Of a stretch of 64,000 bases of DNA, positions 37,131 to 47,514 are shown in pieces; position 1 is the first letter of the stretch, and each line of letters begins with the position of its first letter. The notes beneath the pieces are model-generated. The model was not told the DNA's origin, searched no databases, and worked only from the letters and a program-made list of their open reading frames with translations. The position numbers and the translations under genes were made by a program. Location: positions 1-64,000 of the forward strand of contig JACPQR010000111.1 of assembly GCA_016190375.1 (NCBI GenBank), given 5' to 3'. Origin of the DNA: Deltaproteobacteria bacterium (GTDB taxonomy: Bacteria; Myxococcota_A; Polyangia; JACPQR01).

Positions 37131-38110
37131 CTGGCTCCCCCTTCCAGTCTGGTCGAGGCCGCCCCTGGCGCGGGCTCGCTTTCGGTGCGCGGCCCAGCCA
37201 AGAGGTAGAGCGCGGTCGTGGCCGCGGCGCATGCGATGGCGCTCCAGACCAGGACGTCGGTCACGTCGGTCAGGGTGCTCGTCGAGTCGAACAGCTCGCG
37301 GCGCCTCTCGACCGAAGTGCCCTCCGCCTCGTACTCGTCCAGGCGAGCGAGCGCGAGGAGGCCCGTCACGGCGGCAGCGACGGCGAGCGCGCCCGTGGCG
37401 GCCACTCCCGTCCAGAGGAGCGGCCCGCGCCCGAGGGGCGCCCGTGGCGGCGGCACCCGGCTCGGGGGCGAAGTCGTCGGAGCTGGCGGCGACACCTCGG
37501 CCGTCTCGACGGCGGGCCCGGGAAGCGGCGCGCTGGGCGGGGGCGCCGGCTCGGCCGGGACGGGCTGCAGGACTGCCGACAGGCTGTGCTCGCGGCCCGC
37601 CACGACCTCGACGGTACGAGAGATCGGCAAGTATCCGGGCGCGCGGATCTCGATGAGTCGGCTCCCCGGCTGTACGGCGATCGGCCACGGAACCGGGATG
37701 GTGCCGGCAGGGTTGCCGTCGATCAGGACCTCCGCGCCAGCCGGGTCGACGGCGAGCAGCAGGTCGCCGACCGAGGCTCCCAGTGAGCGAATCTGCCGTT
37801 CGGCCTCGCGCCGGGCGGCGGCCGGCACCTCGCTACCGCCATCGTGCAGGAACCGCCGGAACGCGGTCACGGCGTCGGCGGGTCGTCCCTCGGCCGCCAG
37901 GCACGTCGCGATGTTCCCGAGGACGCGCGCGTTGGGGAGGATCCGATGAGCCTCCTCGAACGCCGCCCGCGCCCCGGCGTAGTCATGCGCGGCGAACAAG
38001 CGAGAGCCCTCGCGGAACCGCTCGAGCGCGTCCGACCTCGCGTCGGCGCGTACTTCCGAGGAAACGGCGGACGCCAGGAGGAGGGCCAGGATCTGCGCTC
38101 GGCAGCTCAT
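37106..38110 (-). CDS. TPR/PEGA-domain membrane protein
   Basis: RFREGSRLFAAHDYAGARAAFEEAHRILPNARVLGNIATCLAAEGRPADAVTAFRRFL; PEGA VDPAGAEVLIDGNPAGTIPVPWPIAVQPGSRLIEIRAPGY; two TM segments. Confidence 0.85.
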   Translation of the reverse strand: MSCRAQILALLLASAVSSEVRADARSDALERFREGSRLFAAHDYAGARAAFEEAHRILPNARVLGNIATCLAAEGRPADAVTAFRRFLHDGGSEVPAAARREAERQIRSLGASVGDLLLAVDPAGAEVLIDGNPAGTIPVPWPIAVQPGSRLIEIRAPGYLPISRTVEVVAGREHSLSAVLQPVPAEPAPPPSAPLPGPAVETAEVSPPAPTTSPPSRVPPPRAPLGRGPLLWTGVAATGALAVAAAVTGLLALARLDEYEAEGTSVERRRELFDSTSTLTDVTDVLVWSAIACAAATTALYLLAGPRTESEPAPGAASTRLEGGARWNLALGF

Positions 38111-39576
38111 GGCCCTCGATGATAAACGCTCTCGTCGAACATGAGGCCACTCGATGAACGAGGCCGCCGCCCGGCGCGCGGCGGGCCAGACCTGATCGGC
38201 TCGGACGAAGGCAGCGCCTCGAGGTCGATGGCGAGGCGGACCGGGCCCGCGAGCGAGACGGATCGTTCGACTGGCTTGCGGCCAGGCGCCTCGACTCTGA
38301 CGACGTGAACGCCGTCGTCGCTGGGAACGAGCGCGTGGACGGGCGCCGCCCCGATCGGCGCACCATCGAGCAGCACGGTGGCACCGGGTGGGTTCGAGGC
38401 AATGTCGACCGGCATGACCGCTGGGCCGGACGCGACCGACGGCAGCGACGACGCTCGAAGGGACGTGGCGCGGATTCGTGGCGGGCGCGCCGCGCTCGGT
38501 CGCAGGATCGCCGCGACGGCTGCACAAGCGAGGACGAGACCGAGCGCGACGAGGGCAGCGCGCTTGCGCCAGGCCCGGGGCACCTGCAGCTCGAGCGTCG
38601 AGAGCCTTCCGGCGGCACCGCGCGCGGTCCTCGGCGACTCGGACGGATCGAGCCCGACCACGAGCTCCTCGGCCTCCAGAAACGGCTCGAGAGCCGAAAG
38701 GAAGTCCCGAGCGGTCTGGAAGCGCTCGGTCCGAGCGCGGGACATCGCGCGATTGACGACACGGACCAGCCCCGGTGGCGTCCAGGGGGCCAACTCGTGC
38801 AGCGGAAGCGGGTCCCGCGTCACGATGGCGACTATCTGCGCGTTGCAGGTATCCCCCTCGTGCGGCAGCCTCCCCGAGAGCATCTCGTACAGGAGGACGC
38901 CGGCCGAGTACAGGTCGCTCCGCGCGTCGATGTCCCGGCTACCCGATGCCTGCTCGGGGGACATGTATGCCGGCGTGCCGACCGTGGTCCCGTCGCGCGT
39001 CAACCTGGACGACTCCTCCTCCATCGCGTCGCGGAACTTCGCCACGCCGAAGTCGAGGATCTTGACGAAGTCGGTGCGCAGCCCCCGTCTCGCCAGGAAC
39101 ACGTTTTCGGGCTTCAGGTCGCGATGCACGATCCCCGCCGCGTGGGCTGCCTCGAGCGCCGCCAGTACCTGGACCACGATGTCGACCGCCTGCGCGGGCT
39201 GCAGGCACCTCGTCCTCTCCAGCGCCGCGCAGAGGTCTTCGCCATCGAGGCGCTCCATGACCATGTACGGCAGCCCCTCGTCCGTCTGGCCCATGTCCAG
39301 GACCTCGACGATGTTGGGGTGGCCGATCTGCGCGGCGGCTCGTGCCTCGCGCTGGAACCTCTCCACCGCCTCGCGACGACCGGCGTGGACCGGATCGAGG
39401 ACCTTGATGGCGACCCTTCTCCCAATCGCGAAGTTCTCGCAGTCGTAGACGGTACCCATCGCGCCCGACCCGAGCTGCCCGAGGACGATGTACCTGCCGG
39501 ACAGGACCTTGCCGACCGGTTCGGCGTATGACGGCGGACCGACGGCCGCCCCTGGGTCCCCGTCACCCGTTTCCAC
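38107..39576 (-). CDS. Serine/threonine protein kinase with C-terminal PEGA domain
   Basis: LGQLGSGAMGTVYDCENFAIGRRVAIKVL, IVHRDLKPENVFL, KILDFGVAKF, GTPAYMSPEQ; TM; NPPGATVLLDGAPIGAAPV. Confidence 0.95.
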   Translation of the reverse strand: METGDGDPGAAVGPPSYAEPVGKVLSGRYIVLGQLGSGAMGTVYDCENFAIGRRVAIKVLDPVHAGRREAVERFQREARAAAQIGHPNIVEVLDMGQTDEGLPYMVMERLDGEDLCAALERTRCLQPAQAVDIVVQVLAALEAAHAAGIVHRDLKPENVFLARRGLRTDFVKILDFGVAKFRDAMEEESSRLTRDGTTVGTPAYMSPEQASGSRDIDARSDLYSAGVLLYEMLSGRLPHEGDTCNAQIVAIVTRDPLPLHELAPWTPPGLVRVVNRAMSRARTERFQTARDFLSALEPFLEAEELVVGLDPSESPRTARGAAGRLSTLELQVPRAWRKRAALVALGLVLACAAVAAILRPSAARPPRIRATSLRASSLPSVASGPAVMPVDIASNPPGATVLLDGAPIGAAPVHALVPSDDGVHVVRVEAPGRKPVERSVSLAGPVRLAIDLEALPSSEPIRSGPPRAGRRPRSSSGLMFDESVYHRGP

Positions 39577-39829
39577 TGGCCTGTGCTTTTCAATGATCGT
39601 GCCGTCGTGCTGCGGGGCGAAATCGAGCCGGATACTGCCCTGCTGTGCAATTCACGTACAGTTCTGTGCAAGAGCTGCGCAGATCGGGAGAGGAGCTCCG
39701 AAGCCCGAAGCGAAACGCCAGCCGTCGTGAATGGGCGCGTTTCCCCGAGCATTCGACGCTTCGACTGGAACTTCGCGCTCTCGCAGCACGAGACTTGCGA
39801 GAGCGACCAGTCCGAGGAGGAACCCCGAA

Positions 39830-42217
39830 ATGCGGCAGTGCCTTGGTCTGGCTGTTGCGGCGATGGTGGGCTGTGGTGGCGGAGGCGAGGAGCAGAAGGA
39901 GCCGATCTGCGGCGACGGTCTCGTCGACCGGATCGGCGAGGGGGACGCCGCCACGGGCGAAGCCTGCGACGACGGGAACGACGACGACTCGGATCGTTGC
40001 CTCGCGAGCTGCGAGCAGGCTCGCTGCGGCGACGGCGTCGTGTGGGCCGGGGTCGAGACCTGCGATGACGGAAACGACGTGGACGACGACGACTGCACCA
40101 ACGACTGCGGTCCGCCGACCTGCGGCGATGGGGCCCTCGACGAGGGCGAGGCATGCGACGACGGCGACCGCGACGGAACGGACTGGTGTCTGGGCTCGTG
40201 TCGACCGGCGAGCTGCGGCGACGGCATGCTCAGAGCCGGCGTCGAGGCCTGCGACGACGGCAACGACACCGACGGCGACGACTGCCGCAACCTCTGCGGG
40301 CTCGCCACCTGCGGCGACGGCGTGGTCGATCCGGGTGAGGAGTGCGACGACGGCAATGGACGTGGCGACGACGAGTGCCTTCCCTCCTGCCTCTATGCGT
40401 TCTGCGGCGACGGCTTCGTCCGCGTCGGCGTCGAGCCGTGCGACGACGGAAACGACATCGACGACGACGCCTGCGTGTCCACCTGCAGGCTGCCGACTTG
40501 CGGGGACGGTGTCGTCCAGACCGGCGAGGAGTGCGACGACGGCAACCCGGATGACGCGGACGACTGCCGGTCGAATTGCCTCGAGAAGCGCTGCGGCGAC
40601 GGCATCGTTCAGGCTCCCGAGGAGTGCGACGACGCCAACGGGCAGGATGACGACGTTTGCCTCGGCGACTGCACACCCGCGCGCTGCGGTGACGGTGTCG
40701 TCCGGGTCGGGGTCGAGGCCTGCGACGACGGCAACGACGACGACACCGACGACTGCCGATCGGACTGCGCGTCCCCCGACTGCGGCGACGGCGTCGTCCA
40801 GGATCCAGAGGAGTGCGACGACGGCAACCGGTCGAACGCCGATGACTGTCTGGCCACGTGCCTGCAAGCGTCCTGCGGTGACGGCTTCGTTCAAGAGGAC
40901 GGGGAGGACTGCGACGACGGCAATCGGGACGACTCCGACGCCTGCCTCTCTGGCTGCATCCTCGCCACGTGCGGCGACGGCCGACGCCATGCCGGCGTCG
41001 AGGAGTGCGACGACGGCAATGACCTCGACACCGACGGTTGTCTCGGCTCGTGCGAAGACGCCCGCTGTGGCGACGGCGTCGTTCGCTCGGGCGTCGAGGC
41101 GTGCGACGACGGAAACGTCGACCAGACGGACGCCTGCCTCGGCTCCTGCGCGCTCGCGCGGTGCGGCGACGGCATCGTCCAGAGCGGCGTCGAGGAGTGC
41201 GACGACGGCGACGCTTCGGACGCGGACTCGTGTCTGGGGACCTGCGTCCAGGCCACCTGCGGCGATGGTGTCGTCTGGCTCGGCGTCGAGCAATGCGACG
41301 ACGGCAATGACGCCGACACCGACGGTTGTCTCGGCTCGTGCGAAGACGCCCGCTGCGGCGACGGCGTGGTCCAGGCCGGAGTCGAGGCGTGCGACGACGG
41401 AAACACGACGGACACCGACGCGTGCCTCGGCACGTGCGTGCCGGCGGCTTGCGGCGACGGAGTGGTGCGCGCCGGCGTCGAGGCCTGCGACGACGGGAAC
41501 CAGGACGACGCGGACGCCTGCCTGCACACGTGCGTCGCGGCACGCTGCGGCGACGGCGTGGTGCGCGCGGGAGTCGAGGAATGCGACGACGGCAACGGAG
41601 TCGATACCGACGCGTGCCGAAATGCCTGCCAGGCGGCGAGGTGTGGCGACGGGGTCGTCAGAGCCGGTTTCGAGGAATGCGACGACGGGAACGGCTTCGA
41701 CGGCGATGCTTGCCTGGGGACCTGCGCGGCGGCGCGCTGCGGCGACGGCGTCCTGTACTTCGGCGTCGAAGCCTGCGACGACAGCAACGTCGTCTCCGGG
41801 GACGGGTGCAGCGCGACCTGCGAGCAGGAGTGCCTCGAAGGCGACGAGAACGTCCTCGCCGGCGGGATCTGCTACATGCTCTTCACCGAGACGGACGACT
41901 GGTCGAGCGCCCGAGACCGCTGCACACGCGAGGGCGCGCACCTTGTGGAGATCGGCTCGGCCGCGGAGAACGCCACGGTGGACGCGCTCGCCCCGATGAA
42001 CGTCTGGGTGGGGCTCAACGACCGGTCGGCCGAGGGCACCTGGCGATGGGACCTGGGCCCGAACGGCTCGATCCCCCTGGGCGGGTACACGAGGTGGAAC
42101 GCCGGTCAGCCCGACAACAGCGGCAACGCCGACTGCGTGGAGATGATGGCCGGCAACGCGAACTGGGACGACGACAACTGCGACAACAGCCACGCCTTCG
42201 TCTGCGAACGGCCCTAG
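39830..42217 (+). CDS. 20-repeat DUF4215 lipoprotein with C-terminal C-type lectin domain
   Basis: Lipobox AAMVGCGG; 20 CDDGN-type units at about 32-aa spacing ([24 protein letters not shown]); C-terminal [25 protein letters not shown]...[20 protein letters not shown]...[31 protein letters not shown]. Confidence 0.92.
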   Translation: MRQCLGLAVAAMVGCGGGGEEQKEPICGDGLVDRIGEGDAATGEACDDGNDDDSDRCLASCEQARCGDGVVWAGVETCDDGNDVDDDDCTNDCGPPTCGDGALDEGEACDDGDRDGTDWCLGSCRPASCGDGMLRAGVEACDDGNDTDGDDCRNLCGLATCGDGVVDPGEECDDGNGRGDDECLPSCLYAFCGDGFVRVGVEPCDDGNDIDDDACVSTCRLPTCGDGVVQTGEECDDGNPDDADDCRSNCLEKRCGDGIVQAPEECDDANGQDDDVCLGDCTPARCGDGVVRVGVEACDDGNDDDTDDCRSDCASPDCGDGVVQDPEECDDGNRSNADDCLATCLQASCGDGFVQEDGEDCDDGNRDDSDACLSGCILATCGDGRRHAGVEECDDGNDLDTDGCLGSCEDARCGDGVVRSGVEACDDGNVDQTDACLGSCALARCGDGIVQSGVEECDDGDASDADSCLGTCVQATCGDGVVWLGVEQCDDGNDADTDGCLGSCEDARCGDGVVQAGVEACDDGNTTDTDACLGTCVPAACGDGVVRAGVEACDDGNQDDADACLHTCVAARCGDGVVRAGVEECDDGNGVDTDACRNACQAARCGDGVVRAGFEECDDGNGFDGDACLGTCAAARCGDGVLYFGVEACDDSNVVSGDGCSATCEQECLEGDENVLAGGICYMLFTETDDWSSARDRCTREGAHLVEIGSAAENATVDALAPMNVWVGLNDRSAEGTWRWDLGPNGSIPLGGYTRWNAGQPDNSGNADCVEMMAGNANWDDDNCDNSHAFVCERP

Positions 42218-42226
42218 TGCCGGCCC

Positions 42227-43525
42227 TCACTCGCTCTCGCCGCTCTGGTGCGCCGCACCCTCCGGCGTCGGCCGCGGGATCTGCGTCTGCCCCTTGATCG
42301 GCGGGAGCTTCGGCAGTCCGTGACCCGGGGTCGGGCCCGTCCTCGGGCGACGCGGGCGCTTCGGGAACCGGCGGAACTGGCTCTCGGCGCGCTTCTGGAT
42401 CTCGCCGATGCGCGGTGTGAGCTCGTCGATCTGCGTCGCGCCCGGACCGAGGGCCGCGCCCTCGCCCGCGCGCGCGCGGATCGACTGGAAGGACTCGAGC
42501 CTGAGGAGGATCCTCAGCACCGTCGAGCGGGCCAGATCGGTCGACTCGACCAGGGCGCGCGAGTTCTCCACGAGCTCCTGCTGCATCTTCGCCACCTGCG
42601 GATCGCGCTTGGCCCGCGCCTCGGACGAACGCTTCAAGATCTCGCGGTTCCTGGTCCGGCGCGCCTCGAGCTCGTCGAGGGCGGGACCGACCTTGCCCAG
42701 GTCCACGTCGAGGCGCTTCGCGAGGACTCGGACGGTCTTGGCCGGATCCCTCGCGACCACCTCGCGCCGCCCGGCGAGCCACGAGTCCGTCTGGGCGTCG
42801 ACGTCCGCGGGAGCGTCGACGACCCTGCCCGCCGCGCCCTCGGCGTCGACCTCGATCATCTTGCCCTGTTCCAGCTCGATCGGCTCGGCCGACCCCGCGG
42901 TCCGGATCTTCGCGCCTCCCGTGATCGCGACGACCCGCATGGAGCCGTCGTCGGCGACGGCCACGACGGCCTGGGTCCCCGCGATCGTGACGAGCGCCGC
43001 CGGCGCGCCCACCTTGAGCACCCTGCGGCCGCGACCCGGCGTCACGAGCTTCGTGTGCAGCCGCCCGCGCGGCAGGAGCATCTCGTTGACGCCGAAGCGG
43101 CTCACCCGGATCACGCTGTCGGGCCCGACGGCGATCGATCCTTCCTCGGGCAGACGCAGCTCGACGGTCCCGTCGGCGCCCGTCGCCACGGCGTCCCCGA
43201 TGAGGAGCTCCATGTCGTTCGCGGCCCTGACCTGCGCCTCCCCCTGGGGCGGCTGCGCCGCCTCTCGCACGCCGCCATCCGCTCCGAGCCGGCGCCGCGG
43301 CACGACGACACGCCCTCGCCGGTCGACCTCGACGCCGCCCTGGACGGAGGCGAGGACCGCCTCGGGCAGCGGCGTGCGCGGCTCCGGTGCGCCGGCGTCC
43401 CGTGTGCGCTTCGTCGGGGCGCGCGTCGCCGCCGCGCCATCGCGCTCGCGCGGGCGGCGTTCGCGCTCCTTGCCGCTCGAGCAACCTGCCGTCGACAGAA
43501 TCAGTACCGCGACGAGCCATCTCAT
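42227..43525 (-). CDS. FecR-domain lipoprotein
   Basis: LILSTAGCSSG lipobox; AVATGADGTVELRLPEEGSIAVGPDSVIRVSRFG...LPRGRLHTKL...VTIAGTQAVVAVADDGSMRVVAITGGAKI. Confidence 0.85.
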   Translation of the reverse strand: MRWLVAVLILSTAGCSSGKERERRPRERDGAAATRAPTKRTRDAGAPEPRTPLPEAVLASVQGGVEVDRRGRVVVPRRRLGADGGVREAAQPPQGEAQVRAANDMELLIGDAVATGADGTVELRLPEEGSIAVGPDSVIRVSRFGVNEMLLPRGRLHTKLVTPGRGRRVLKVGAPAALVTIAGTQAVVAVADDGSMRVVAITGGAKIRTAGSAEPIELEQGKMIEVDAEGAAGRVVDAPADVDAQTDSWLAGRREVVARDPAKTVRVLAKRLDVDLGKVGPALDELEARRTRNREILKRSSEARAKRDPQVAKMQQELVENSRALVESTDLARSTVLRILLRLESFQSIRARAGEGAALGPGATQIDELTPRIGEIQKRAESQFRRFPKRPRRPRTGPTPGHGLPKLPPIKGQTQIPRPTPEGAAHQSGESE

Positions 43526-44856
43526 GTGATCGTCTTCTCCACTCTCGGTTCTTCCTCGACGCTGTAGGCGTCGTCGAACTCGGCGAAGATCTCGTGGGTC
43601 AGGTCCTCCATCCGCAGGGCCTCGCGGGCCTCGCCGAGCTCGCGCGTGCTCGCCCTGAGCCTCTCCGTGAGGACTTGCAGGAAGCTCCAGAGGAGCTTGA
43701 CGGCGAGATCGTGCTCGTTGCGGATGATCGAGAAGAAGTCCTTGCGGCCAACCTTGAGGAGCTTCGAGTCGGAGACCGCCGAGACGCTCGCGGAGCGCGG
43801 CGTCTGGTCCACGAGGGCCATCTCGCCGAAGTGCTCGCCCATCTCCAGGCTGGCGATGTCGGCGTCGCCCTTGTGCACCCGGACACGCCCGGAGAGGACG
43901 ACGTACATCTCCTCGCCTTGCTCGCCCTCGCGGATGATCGCCTCTCCTCCCGCGCGCTCCACGACGTCCGTGAGGTTCATGACGCGCACGAGCTCCTTGT
44001 AGGACAGGTAGCGGAAGAGCGGCATCTTCTGCAGGACCTCGATCTTGAGGTTCACCTCGCTCTTCAGCTTCTCGCTAAGCTCGCCCTCGGACTCCTCGAG
44101 CTTGACGATGACCGTGGTGATGTTGTCCTTGCCGCCGCGGTCGTTGGCGAGCTTGATCAGGGTCTCGGACGCGGCCTTCGGCTCGATCTGGGCGAGCATC
44201 GTCGGCAGCTCGCCTTCCCTCAGGTAGCCGTGGAGCCCGTCGGAGGCCAGGAGGAACTCGTCGCCCGCCAGCACGTCGAAGTCGATCGTGTCCACCTCGA
44301 CGCTCGCGTAGACGCCAACGGCCCTCGTCACCGCGTTCTTGTAGGGGCTGTCGTACGCCTCCTCCTTCTTCAGCTTGCCCCTCTTTATCAGCTCGTTGAT
44401 CAGCGAGTGGTCCTCGGTGAGCTGGTGGACCATGGCCTGCCGGTAGAGGTAGATGCGGCAGTCGCCGACGTGCGCGATGAAGCCCCTCGAGCCGACCACG
44501 AGCAGGCACGAGAGCGTCGTCCCCATCCCGCGCTTCTCGGGATCCTTCTCCGCGACGTCGTGGATGGCCGCGCAGGCGGCCTGCACCGCGTGCTCGAGGA
44601 GGTTCAGGACGTCACGCCTCGTCACGCCCTTCTCGCCGCTCCGGAAGTCCTGGATGAGGTCTCGGTTCTTCGCCACGACGTCCCGGACGGTCCGGACGGC
44701 GAGACCCGAGGCGACCTCGCCCGCCGCATGTCCGCCCATGCCGTCGGCCACGATGAAGAGGTTGAGCTTCTTGTCCACGAGGAAGTTATCCTCGTTGTGG
44801 TCACGCTGCCTCCCCACGTCGGTCGCGGCGAAGAAGTGGATGCTGTCACGCTGCAT
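43522..44856 (-). CDS. PP2C-family Ser/Thr phosphatase fused to cyclic-nucleotide-binding domain
   Basis: DVGRQRDHNEDNFL, FIVADGMGGHAAGEVAS, GDEFLLASDGLHGYL, DRGGKDNITTVIV; cNMP-like REGEQGEEMYVVLSGRVRVHKGDADIASLEMGEHFGEMALVDQTPRSASVSAVSD. Confidence 0.95.
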   Translation of the reverse strand: MQRDSIHFFAATDVGRQRDHNEDNFLVDKKLNLFIVADGMGGHAAGEVASGLAVRTVRDVVAKNRDLIQDFRSGEKGVTRRDVLNLLEHAVQAACAAIHDVAEKDPEKRGMGTTLSCLLVVGSRGFIAHVGDCRIYLYRQAMVHQLTEDHSLINELIKRGKLKKEEAYDSPYKNAVTRAVGVYASVEVDTIDFDVLAGDEFLLASDGLHGYLREGELPTMLAQIEPKAASETLIKLANDRGGKDNITTVIVKLEESEGELSEKLKSEVNLKIEVLQKMPLFRYLSYKELVRVMNLTDVVERAGGEAIIREGEQGEEMYVVLSGRVRVHKGDADIASLEMGEHFGEMALVDQTPRSASVSAVSDSKLLKVGRKDFFSIIRNEHDLAVKLLWSFLQVLTERLRASTRELGEAREALRMEDLTHEIFAEFDDAYSVEEEPRVEKTIT

Positions 44857-44909
44857 CGGGAGGCTCGGATACCACAGGAGCACCGTGTTCCGAAAGGGTC
44901 CTCCCGGTG

Positions 44910-47456
44910 CTAGCGCCGACCCCTGTGATACCGGACGCGCTCGGCCTGCTTGGCCTGCCAGACGCGAGGCGGCGCGAAGGGGACGTCGGCGAAGAGCCGG
45001 CGGGCGGTCTCTGTGTCGGTCACGGCCCACAGCCGGATGGCTGCGTCGGGATCGGCCAGCGCCGGGCCCTCGTCGAGACGGGCGACCCGACCGCTGCCGA
45101 AGTGGAACGTGAAGCGGGCGTCCGACCCGAGCGCGCGCGGCCCGGACACCCGAGCCAGCGACATGGCCGCGGCAAGCGCCTCGCGGTCGGGACCCTGTGC
45201 GAAGACCAGGAAACCGTCGCGATCGATCCCGACCGCCGCGGTCGCCTCGCTCGCCGCCTCGAGGAGCGGCCCGCCGAGCGTGAAGGCATCGCCCGATGCC
45301 TCGATCGAGACACCGCTCGCGCCGGGAACGATCGCGCCGAGGAGCACGCCTGGCTCGACCGGCGGCGAGGTGCGAACGCGATCCGGGTCGACGCGGGCGA
45401 GGACCACGGTCGCGTCCGGACGCGTCGCCAGGGGCCGGACGAACGTCCGGGCGAACGCCCAGGGAAACCCGTTGTGCGGAAGACCGTCGATGATGAATCG
45501 ACCCTCTCCCGGCTCGGGCGGATCGATCGGAGGCTCGAGCGCCGGCCCCGGCAGCCTCGGCCGCGCCAGGAGATAGAAGAAGTCTCGCTGCTCGCGACCG
45601 ACGTACCTGGGGAAGTTCATGCTGTTCATGCTGCGCACCAGCCGGCGGGCACGGAACCTCTGGCTCGTGCCCTCGACCTCGCCTTCCGCCTCGAAGTCGG
45701 CCTCGAGCGGGCGCCCCACCTCCTCGTCCTGTGTTGCCTCGAGCATGCGGTAAAGCTCGAAGCCGCACAGCCCCATGTTCATGTCGAGGTGGATCCCGTA
45801 CTCACAGCGGGCGAGCTGCATCGCGTTGCCGAGCGCCTCGTGCGACAGGTCGTTGCCCCACAGGTAGGCGACGAACCCGTCCTGCATCATGCAGATGCCC
45901 GTCCTCACGGTGTGGACCTGATCGGGAGCCTGCGGCGGCGCGGCGCCCCACCACGATCGGCCGTACGGATTGAAGCGACCGTCGGCGACCAGCGGGGTCA
46001 TGTTCTGTCGATACGCGACGACGTCCTCGGGGATCCTGGGGAGATCTTCCGGCCACGTTCCGAACCCCACGCTGCCGTCCGCGAGCTCCGCCACCGTGGC
46101 TGCCCAGGGCTTCGGTGGCAAGAAGGCGTGGCCATCCTCCATCAGGCCGTACTCGCCGTGAATGGCCTGGAAGCCCCCGTTGAACGCGCCAACGAGCCGG
46201 CCGATCGTCCGCGGATCCCGGGGCACCTGGCCGGTGCCCGTGGCACCCGTCTCGTCCGCCGGCTCCGCCGCCCCGGAACGGATCTTCAGCTCGACCTGAC
46301 GAGGGTCCCACGCGACGACGTAGACCCGAGCGTATTGACGCTCGCGATCGGCCCTGAGCCACGTCGTCGCGAACAGCGGCGGCGAATCCGGCTGACCCGG
46401 GACGAACGAGCCGGGCTCGAGCGGCGTCCAGCGCCCCTCGGACTCGTAGCGCCTCGGCAGATCCATGGGAACGAGCGGCTCGGGCGGCCAACCGAGCACC
46501 GCGAACTGCGCGGGATCGGCCTCGGCCCGCTGCTCGCCCAGCCCGACCCTCAGCGGCGCTTGCCCGATCCCCATGTCGAGGGCGATCTCCTCCGCGGTGT
46601 CCTCGGGGGCGACGCGGTGGTAGCCGCGGACGGCGGCGTCCCTGATGCGGAAGACCTCGTGCTCCATCCACTCGATGCCGCGGGGGCCGATCCAGGGAAC
46701 GGCGCGGGCCGTGTCGACCGCCCATCCGATGAGCCCGGGGCGTCCCTTGACCGATGGGCGAAGGCGGACCATGTCGCCGCCCTCGGCGGGCTCGTCGGCG
46801 CGCGGGTCGATGACGAGGTCGCGAGCGCCGAGCTTCGCGCGAAACGCGTTCTCCTCGACGCGGACCACGACGCGGTCCGGCAGCGTCGCCCTCAGGTCGT
46901 AGCGCCGGATGCGCACGCCCTGCGGCTGCCCGAAGCGCTGGAAGTTCGAGATCGCGTTCGCGATCTTCCACGGCACGCTCCATCCTCGCGTGTCCGCGGC
47001 GGGCTCGCCCTGCAAGTCGAGGAGCGTCACCGCCTCGGTCCCGTCGGCCGTCGCGACGGAGAAGGCGGCGACCCCGGCTCGAACCGCGAGGCCCGCCTCG
47101 GCGGCGCCGTGCGAGCGGGTGACGTTCGTCACGTCGACGACGGAGAGGACTCTTCCGGTCGGAGTCGCGCGCGCGACCACGAGGTAGAGATCGTCCTGGC
47201 CGCCACGGCGGTGTCCGAGCGCGACCCAGCGACCCAGCCAGAGCCCCGCGAACGGGCCCGCCGGCGGCGGGTCGACGGGACGCACGCCCTGGGCCGCGGC
47301 CATTATGCCGCGCTCTGCGAGCTCCGCCGCGATCGCCCGCGCCGGGTCGGGTCCGGGATCGACGACGGACCTTCCGAGGACGGCGGCTCCCCCCGCGCCG
47401 ATGGAGGTGAACGCGAGCAGACCGAAGGCGAAGCGAGCTGATCCTGGTCCGTGCAT
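44910..47456 (-). CDS. Large exported protein with phosphodiester-glycosidase (NAGPA)-like region
   Basis: N-terminal hydrophobic anchor; VGAFNGGFQAIHGEYGLM...NMTPLVADGRFNP...YGIHLDMNMGLCGFELYRML resembles NAGPA motifs. Confidence 0.55.
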   Translation of the reverse strand: MHGPGSARFAFGLLAFTSIGAGGAAVLGRSVVDPGPDPARAIAAELAERGIMAAAQGVRPVDPPPAGPFAGLWLGRWVALGHRRGGQDDLYLVVARATPTGRVLSVVDVTNVTRSHGAAEAGLAVRAGVAAFSVATADGTEAVTLLDLQGEPAADTRGWSVPWKIANAISNFQRFGQPQGVRIRRYDLRATLPDRVVVRVEENAFRAKLGARDLVIDPRADEPAEGGDMVRLRPSVKGRPGLIGWAVDTARAVPWIGPRGIEWMEHEVFRIRDAAVRGYHRVAPEDTAEEIALDMGIGQAPLRVGLGEQRAEADPAQFAVLGWPPEPLVPMDLPRRYESEGRWTPLEPGSFVPGQPDSPPLFATTWLRADRERQYARVYVVAWDPRQVELKIRSGAAEPADETGATGTGQVPRDPRTIGRLVGAFNGGFQAIHGEYGLMEDGHAFLPPKPWAATVAELADGSVGFGTWPEDLPRIPEDVVAYRQNMTPLVADGRFNPYGRSWWGAAPPQAPDQVHTVRTGICMMQDGFVAYLWGNDLSHEALGNAMQLARCEYGIHLDMNMGLCGFELYRMLEATQDEEVGRPLEADFEAEGEVEGTSQRFRARRLVRSMNSMNFPRYVGREQRDFFYLLARPRLPGPALEPPIDPPEPGEGRFIIDGLPHNGFPWAFARTFVRPLATRPDATVVLARVDPDRVRTSPPVEPGVLLGAIVPGASGVSIEASGDAFTLGGPLLEAASEATAAVGIDRDGFLVFAQGPDREALAAAMSLARVSGPRALGSDARFTFHFGSGRVARLDEGPALADPDAAIRLWAVTDTETARRLFADVPFAPPRVWQAKQAERVRYHRGRR

Positions 47457-47514
47457 GCAGCTCCGCCGGTAACACGAGCACCCGGAAGGCTGCCAGAAAA
47501 CGGCTCGAATGCGA

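Noticed and set aside
39900-41820. Regularly spaced repeats that could be mistaken for a CRISPR array
   Set aside because: 96-bp unit is a multiple of 3, in an open frame with signal peptide; no constant short repeat with unrelated spacers.
39590-42193. 867-aa minus-strand ORF (VAVVALLDA... repeats) opposite the DUF4215 gene
   Set aside because: Shadow ORF created by the GC-rich periodic sense repeats; the sense frame has clear domains, lipobox and lectin.
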